From Pirellulales bacterium (lineage in GTDB: Bacteria; Planctomycetota; Planctomycetia; Pirellulales; Thermoguttaceae): a DNA stretch of 7,360 bases. Location of the stretch: positions 1 through 7,360 of the forward strand of contig JAUWJC010000200.1 in NCBI GenBank assembly GCA_030607895.1. Direction: 5' to 3'. The stretch's first letter is position 1; every line of letters begins with the position of its first letter. The translations under genes and the position numbers were made by a program. The notes beneath the pieces are model-generated. The model was not told where the DNA came from, did no database searches, and saw only the letters and a program-made list of their open reading frames with translations. This document shows, piece after piece, positions 4,100-7,360 of this stretch.

Positions 4100-6466
4100 A
4101 TGAGCGAACTAGACCTTAGCTTTGTCGATCAGACTATCGAGCGCCTGGGCCGCGCGCCGGAGGTGGTTATCCCCATCCTCCAGGCAATCCAGGAGCATTA
4201 CCGCTACCTGCCCGACGAAGCGCTCCGCCGAGTCTGCGATCAAACGGATATCACACCCGCGTCGATCACCGGCGTGTCGACGTTCTACACGCAGTTTCGT
4301 CATCGGCCGGTGGGTAAACATGTTATCAGCGTGTGTCACGGCACGGCCTGCCACGTGAAGGGTGCGGGGTTGATCCAGGAAGCGTTGGAGCGGCAGTTGA
4401 AAATTCCCGCCGGCGGCGCCACCGACACCGACGGTCTGTTCACGATTCAGAAGGTTGCCTGTCTTGGCTGCTGTACGTTGGCGCCGGTTCTGCAAATCGA
4501 CGGTTTGACCTACGGCCGGCTTACACCGCACAAGGTTCCCGATGCGCTGGCCGATTTCCTCCGACAGCATAAAGGCGCTGCGGCCGGACGGCCCCACAAA
4601 CCGAGTCCAACGGTGGCCGGGCCGCTCGGCGAGATTCGCATTGGATTGGGCTCGTGTTGTATTGCCCAGGGAAGCGGCAATGTCCACGAGGCTATCGGCC
4701 GCGCGCTGAGCGAGAGCGGCGCGCCGGCCGTGGTCAAACGGGTTGGCTGCGTGGGTATGTGCCATCAAACGCCGCTGGTGGAACGCGTTCCGAGCGACGG
4801 CCCTTCGAGCCTGTACGCCAAGGTCGATCCGGCCGACGCGCCGGACATCGTGCTGAAACACTTCAAGCCGCGGGGGATTGTCCGGCGCGTTGGTTATTCC
4901 ATGTCGCGCGTGCTCGACAACCTGTTGACCGACGAGCATCGCAACGCCGCCGGGCGCCACTTGATCGACGCTCGCGACGGCCCGGTCTGCGCATTCCTCG
5001 GCCGGCAGCAGCACCTGGCAACCGAGTGTTGCGGTCAAATCGATCCAACCGACCTGGACGAATACCGCCGTCACGACGGCTTCGAGGCCCTCGGGCAATG
5101 TGTCGGCCGGCACACGCCGGAGCAGATTATCGAGCAGGTTAAGGCGAGTGGGCTGCGGGGACGCGGCGGGGCCGGGTTTTCCACCGGAACAAAATGGGAA
5201 AAGGTCCGCAATGCGGCCGGCAACAATGCGGCCGGCGAGGTAAAGTACATCATCTGCAACGGCGACGAAGGCGATCCCGGCGCGTTCATGGACCGCATGT
5301 TGCTCGAATCGTTCCCCTACCGCATTATCGAGGGCATGGCCATTGCCGCCCGGGCGGTTGGCGCGCACGAAGGGTTCTTCTACATCCGGGCCGAATACCC
5401 GCTGGCCGTCCGCCGCGTGAGTGAAGCGATCGCCCGATGTGAAAAAGAAGGTTTACTGGGCCGGTCGGTGATGGGTAGCGATTTCCGGCTGCAACTGTCG
5501 GTGAAGGAAGGGGCCGGGGCGTTTGTCTGCGGCGAGGAGACGGCCCTGTTGGCATCGCTGGAAGGACGCCGCGGCACGCCCCGGCTGCGGCCGCCATATC
5601 CGGCCGAACACGGATTGTGGGGTACGCCCACCCTGGTAAATAACGTCGAGACCTACGCGCTGCTGCCTTGGATTTTCCGCCACGGCGCCGCACGGTTCGC
5701 CGAGTTGGGTACCGAGAAGAGCAAAGGCACAAAGGTCTTCTCCCTGGCCGGAAAGGTCCGGCGCGGCGGTCTGATTGAAGTGCCCATGGGCGTGACCATC
5801 CGCCAGGTGGTCGAGGAAATCGGCGGCGGCACGGCGGGTGAAAAGCAATTCAAGGCCGTACAGATCGGCGGGCCGTCCGGAGGATGCGTGCCCGCCAAAC
5901 TGGCCGATACGCCGGTCGACTACGAAGCGCTGGCCGAGGTGGGCGCCATTATGGGTTCCGGCGGGCTGGTCGTGCTGGACGAGTCGGACTGCATGGTCGA
6001 TATCGCCCGGTATTTCCTCGCCTTCACGCAAGACCAATCGTGCGGCAAGTGTACCTTCTGCCGGATCGGCACCCGGCGGATGCTGGACATTCTCGATCGC
6101 ATTTGCGAGGGAGAAGGCCGCCGCGGCGACCTGGAAGACCTGGAACAGCTTGCCAACGCGATTCGCGCGGGGAGCATTTGCGGCCTGGGTAAGACGGCGC
6201 CAAACCCGGTGCTGTCGACCTTGCGGTACTTCCGCGACGAGTACGAAGCGCACATCGAGGGCCGCTGCCCGGCCGGCAAGTGCAAGGAGTTGATTTCATA
6301 CCGAATTACGGATCAGTGCATCGGCTGTACGATATGCGCCCAGCAATGCCCGGTCGGCGCGATACCCATGACCCCCTACGCCAAACACACGATCGCCCCC
6401 GCAAAATGTACCCGTTGCGGCACCTGCCGCGAAGTTTGCCCGACCGACGCCGTCGTGGTGGAATAG
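4100..6466 (+). CDS. NuoE-NuoF fusion with C-terminal ferredoxin
   Basis: This 788-residue flavin/iron-sulfur subunit should oxidise or reduce NAD(P)H in the cytoplasm, as in HydB/HndC and complex I NuoEF. Residues 1-155 form a NuoE thioredoxin-fold [2Fe-2S] domain with C79-x4-C84 and C121-x3-C125. Residues about 180-250 form a second thioredoxin-like domain with C186-C187 and C217-x3-C221. The NuoF part carries the FMN/NADH loop GLRGRGGAGF (351-360), NGDEGDPGAFMDR (387-399), GAGAFVCGEETALL (471-484), an SLBB region, and N3-type cluster ligands C648, C651, C654, C694. The C-terminus holds two [4Fe-4S] motifs: C740, C743, C746, C750 and C770, C773, C776, C780. The frame is open upstream to TTG 3977, but that part crosses the mobile-unit palindromes. 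MSELDLSFVDQ at 4100 is a normal NuoE beginning, so I chose it. NuoE is more often a separate gene. The next gene follows after 8 bases, so the two are likely cotranscribed subunits. Confidence 0.92.
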   Translation: MSELDLSFVDQTIERLGRAPEVVIPILQAIQEHYRYLPDEALRRVCDQTDITPASITGVSTFYTQFRHRPVGKHVISVCHGTACHVKGAGLIQEALERQLKIPAGGATDTDGLFTIQKVACLGCCTLAPVLQIDGLTYGRLTPHKVPDALADFLRQHKGAAAGRPHKPSPTVAGPLGEIRIGLGSCCIAQGSGNVHEAIGRALSESGAPAVVKRVGCVGMCHQTPLVERVPSDGPSSLYAKVDPADAPDIVLKHFKPRGIVRRVGYSMSRVLDNLLTDEHRNAAGRHLIDARDGPVCAFLGRQQHLATECCGQIDPTDLDEYRRHDGFEALGQCVGRHTPEQIIEQVKASGLRGRGGAGFSTGTKWEKVRNAAGNNAAGEVKYIICNGDEGDPGAFMDRMLLESFPYRIIEGMAIAARAVGAHEGFFYIRAEYPLAVRRVSEAIARCEKEGLLGRSVMGSDFRLQLSVKEGAGAFVCGEETALLASLEGRRGTPRLRPPYPAEHGLWGTPTLVNNVETYALLPWIFRHGAARFAELGTEKSKGTKVFSLAGKVRRGGLIEVPMGVTIRQVVEEIGGGTAGEKQFKAVQIGGPSGGCVPAKLADTPVDYEALAEVGAIMGSGGLVVLDESDCMVDIARYFLAFTQDQSCGKCTFCRIGTRRMLDILDRICEGEGRRGDLEDLEQLANAIRAGSICGLGKTAPNPVLSTLRYFRDEYEAHIEGRCPAGKCKELISYRITDQCIGCTICAQQCPVGAIPMTPYAKHTIAPAKCTRCGTCREVCPTDAVVVE

Positions 6467-6474
6467 AGCCTCAC

Positions 6475-7360
6475 ATGCCAAAGATCACGATCGACCAGCG
6501 CGAAGTTGAAGTCCCGCCGGGGGCGACGATCCTCGATGCCGCGCGGAAACTGGGAATCGACATCCCCACGCTCTGCTTCCTCGAAGGATACAACCCCTCG
6601 ACATCCTGCCTGGCGTGCGTGGTCAAGATACGGGGCGAGAACCGCCTGGTGCCGTCGTGTGCAACCCGGGCGGTAGACGGAATGGAGATCGACAGCCAGA
6701 CCGAAGAGGTCCATCAGGCACGAAAGACAGCGTTGGAACTGCTCCTGAGCGATCATTTGGGCGATTGCCTGGCACCGTGCTTCTTCGCCTGCCCGGCGCA
6801 CATGGACATCCCGCTCATGCTTCGCCAGATACCCCGAACCCCCGAAAAAGGGACCTGGTTTAATTTTTCGAGCGCGATTGCCACTGTCAAGCGGGACATT
6901 GCGTTTCCGGCCGTCTTGGGGCGCATTTGCTCCAGGCCGTGCGAAAAGGCTTGTCGCCGTGCCGTCGCCGACGGCGCCGTGGCCATTTGCGAACTGAAGC
7001 GCTACGTTGCCGATGTGGACCTGGCTTCGGACAATCCCCATTTACCGACGTGCCGGCCCGCCTCGGGCAGAAGCACGGCGATTGTCGGCGCCGGGCCGAC
7101 CGGTTTGTCGGCGGCGTACTATTTGCTCCAGGAAGGTCACACCGTCGTACTGCTGGACGACCACGAAGAACCGGGCGGCCGGCTCCGAACCCAGTTCGAC
7201 GAGAAGCAACTCCCTCGCAAGGTGCTCGACGCGGAGATCAACTCCATCGCCCGGCTGGGGGCCGAGTTCCGATTGAACACACCCGTCGGTGATCGCTCGT
7301 CGCTGGATGATCTCGTCCGCCAATTCGACGCCGTCCTTTTGGCCTGTGGGCCGATCGATA
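6475..7360 (+). CDS. [2Fe-2S]/GltD-like FAD-dependent oxidoreductase, 3' partial
   Basis: The frame starts at ATG 6475 (MPKITIDQREVEV) and stays open to the window edge, giving 295 residues without a stop. Residues 1-75 are a NuoG/HydA-type plant-like [2Fe-2S] domain with C34-x10-C45-x2-C48-x13-C62. Next comes a Fer4_20 (GltD/dihydropyrimidine dehydrogenase) cluster domain: H94, C98, C102, C106 followed by PAHMDIP, then C152-x3-C156-x3-C160 in GRICSRPCEKACRR, with C172 further on. A Rossmann FAD-binding region begins near residue 201 with G205-x-G207-x2-G210 and an EEPGGRL motif. Proteins with this order usually continue for a further 250 or more residues with an NADPH-binding fold. It probably pairs with the upstream NuoE-NuoF fusion, as the GltD-like and NuoF-like subunits do in Stn-type transhydrogenases; SfrB-like or hydrogenase/formate dehydrogenase partners are alternatives. 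Residues 120-133 look like a repeat-derived insertion. There is no clear Shine-Dalgarno. Confidence 0.9.
   Translation, partial: MPKITIDQREVEVPPGATILDAARKLGIDIPTLCFLEGYNPSTSCLACVVKIRGENRLVPSCATRAVDGMEIDSQTEEVHQARKTALELLLSDHLGDCLAPCFFACPAHMDIPLMLRQIPRTPEKGTWFNFSSAIATVKRDIAFPAVLGRICSRPCEKACRRAVADGAVAICELKRYVADVDLASDNPHLPTCRPASGRSTAIVGAGPTGLSAAYYLLQEGHTVVLLDDHEEPGGRLRTQFDEKQLPRKVLDAEINSIARLGAEFRLNTPVGDRSSLDDLVRQFDAVLLACGPID
6831..6870. repeat. Repeat-like insert inside coding region
   Basis: This in-frame stretch encodes about residues 120-132 (PRTPEKGTWFNFS) of the GltD-like protein. It contains the 11-mer ACCCCGAACCC, also at 17-27, and the 12-mer GAAAAAGGGACC, also at 1384-1395 in the polyferredoxin 3' end. 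Its core is an inverted repeat, CGAAAAA (6843-6849) and TTTTTCG (6864-6870). The peptide does not look like the short polar turn I expect between LRQI and AIATVKRDIA in relatives. A mini-repeat insertion is inferred, not proven. Confidence 0.5.

Noticed and set aside
4109..5368. Long antisense open frame (419 codons) opposite the NuoE-NuoF gene
   Set aside because: It lies wholly opposite strongly conserved NuoE and NuoF motifs and its translation shows no recognisable domain. High GC makes long antisense frames common.
5453..6253. Minus-strand open frame of 266 codons within the NuoF region
   Set aside because: It is opposite the NuoF cluster-binding motifs and has no family-like features.

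Overview
The window looks like a piece of a planctomycete chromosome, probably Pirellulales or a relative; this is an inference from gene style, not a database match. The grounds are high GC, a membrane-anchored PQQ-like beta-propeller protein whose domain opens with a WPRFRGP-type motif, weak Shine-Dalgarno use, an IS200-like transposase of the MPQSLVQIYVHIVYSTK type, and intergenic heptad and palindromic repeats of a kind I associate with that phylum. All four main genes and the transposase read left to right.

Layout. Positions 1-87 hold a degenerate heptamer repeat and no supported gene. Positions 88-1401 encode a NapH/NosR-like polytopic membrane polyferredoxin with two complete 4Fe-4S motifs. 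The gap to the next gene (1402-1535) is filled by a perfect 34-bp inverted repeat, a smaller hairpin and a strong ribosome binding site. Positions 1536-3359 encode a 607-residue protein with three membrane helices and a PQQ-like propeller. A compact mobile unit follows at about 3387-4046: an IS200/RAYT-like HUH transposase (3500-3955) between REP-like palindromes whose outer arms form a 40-nt imperfect inverted repeat. Positions 4100-6466 encode a 788-residue fusion of NuoE, a second thioredoxin-fold domain, NuoF and a C-terminal 2x[4Fe-4S] ferredoxin. Eight bases later, a NuoG-type [2Fe-2S] domain joined to a GltD-like flavoprotein begins at 6475 and runs off the window at 7360.

How the genes may work together. 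The last two genes form an NAD(P)H-handling flavin/iron-sulfur module. Its domain mix resembles HydB/HndC diaphorase subunits and, with the GltD-like partner, the Sporomusa-type (Stn) bifurcating transhydrogenase or an SfrB-like oxidoreductase. The first two genes are membrane proteins, a polyferredoxin and a propeller protein, that share an unusual QRRFAAIGG motif at the start of a membrane helix and may form a complex. A speculative reading is that a cytoplasmic NAD(P)H/ferredoxin flavoprotein exchanges electrons with a membrane polyferredoxin-propeller complex. The mobile unit now sits between the two halves, and other small repeats appear to have entered gene ends and at least one coding region.
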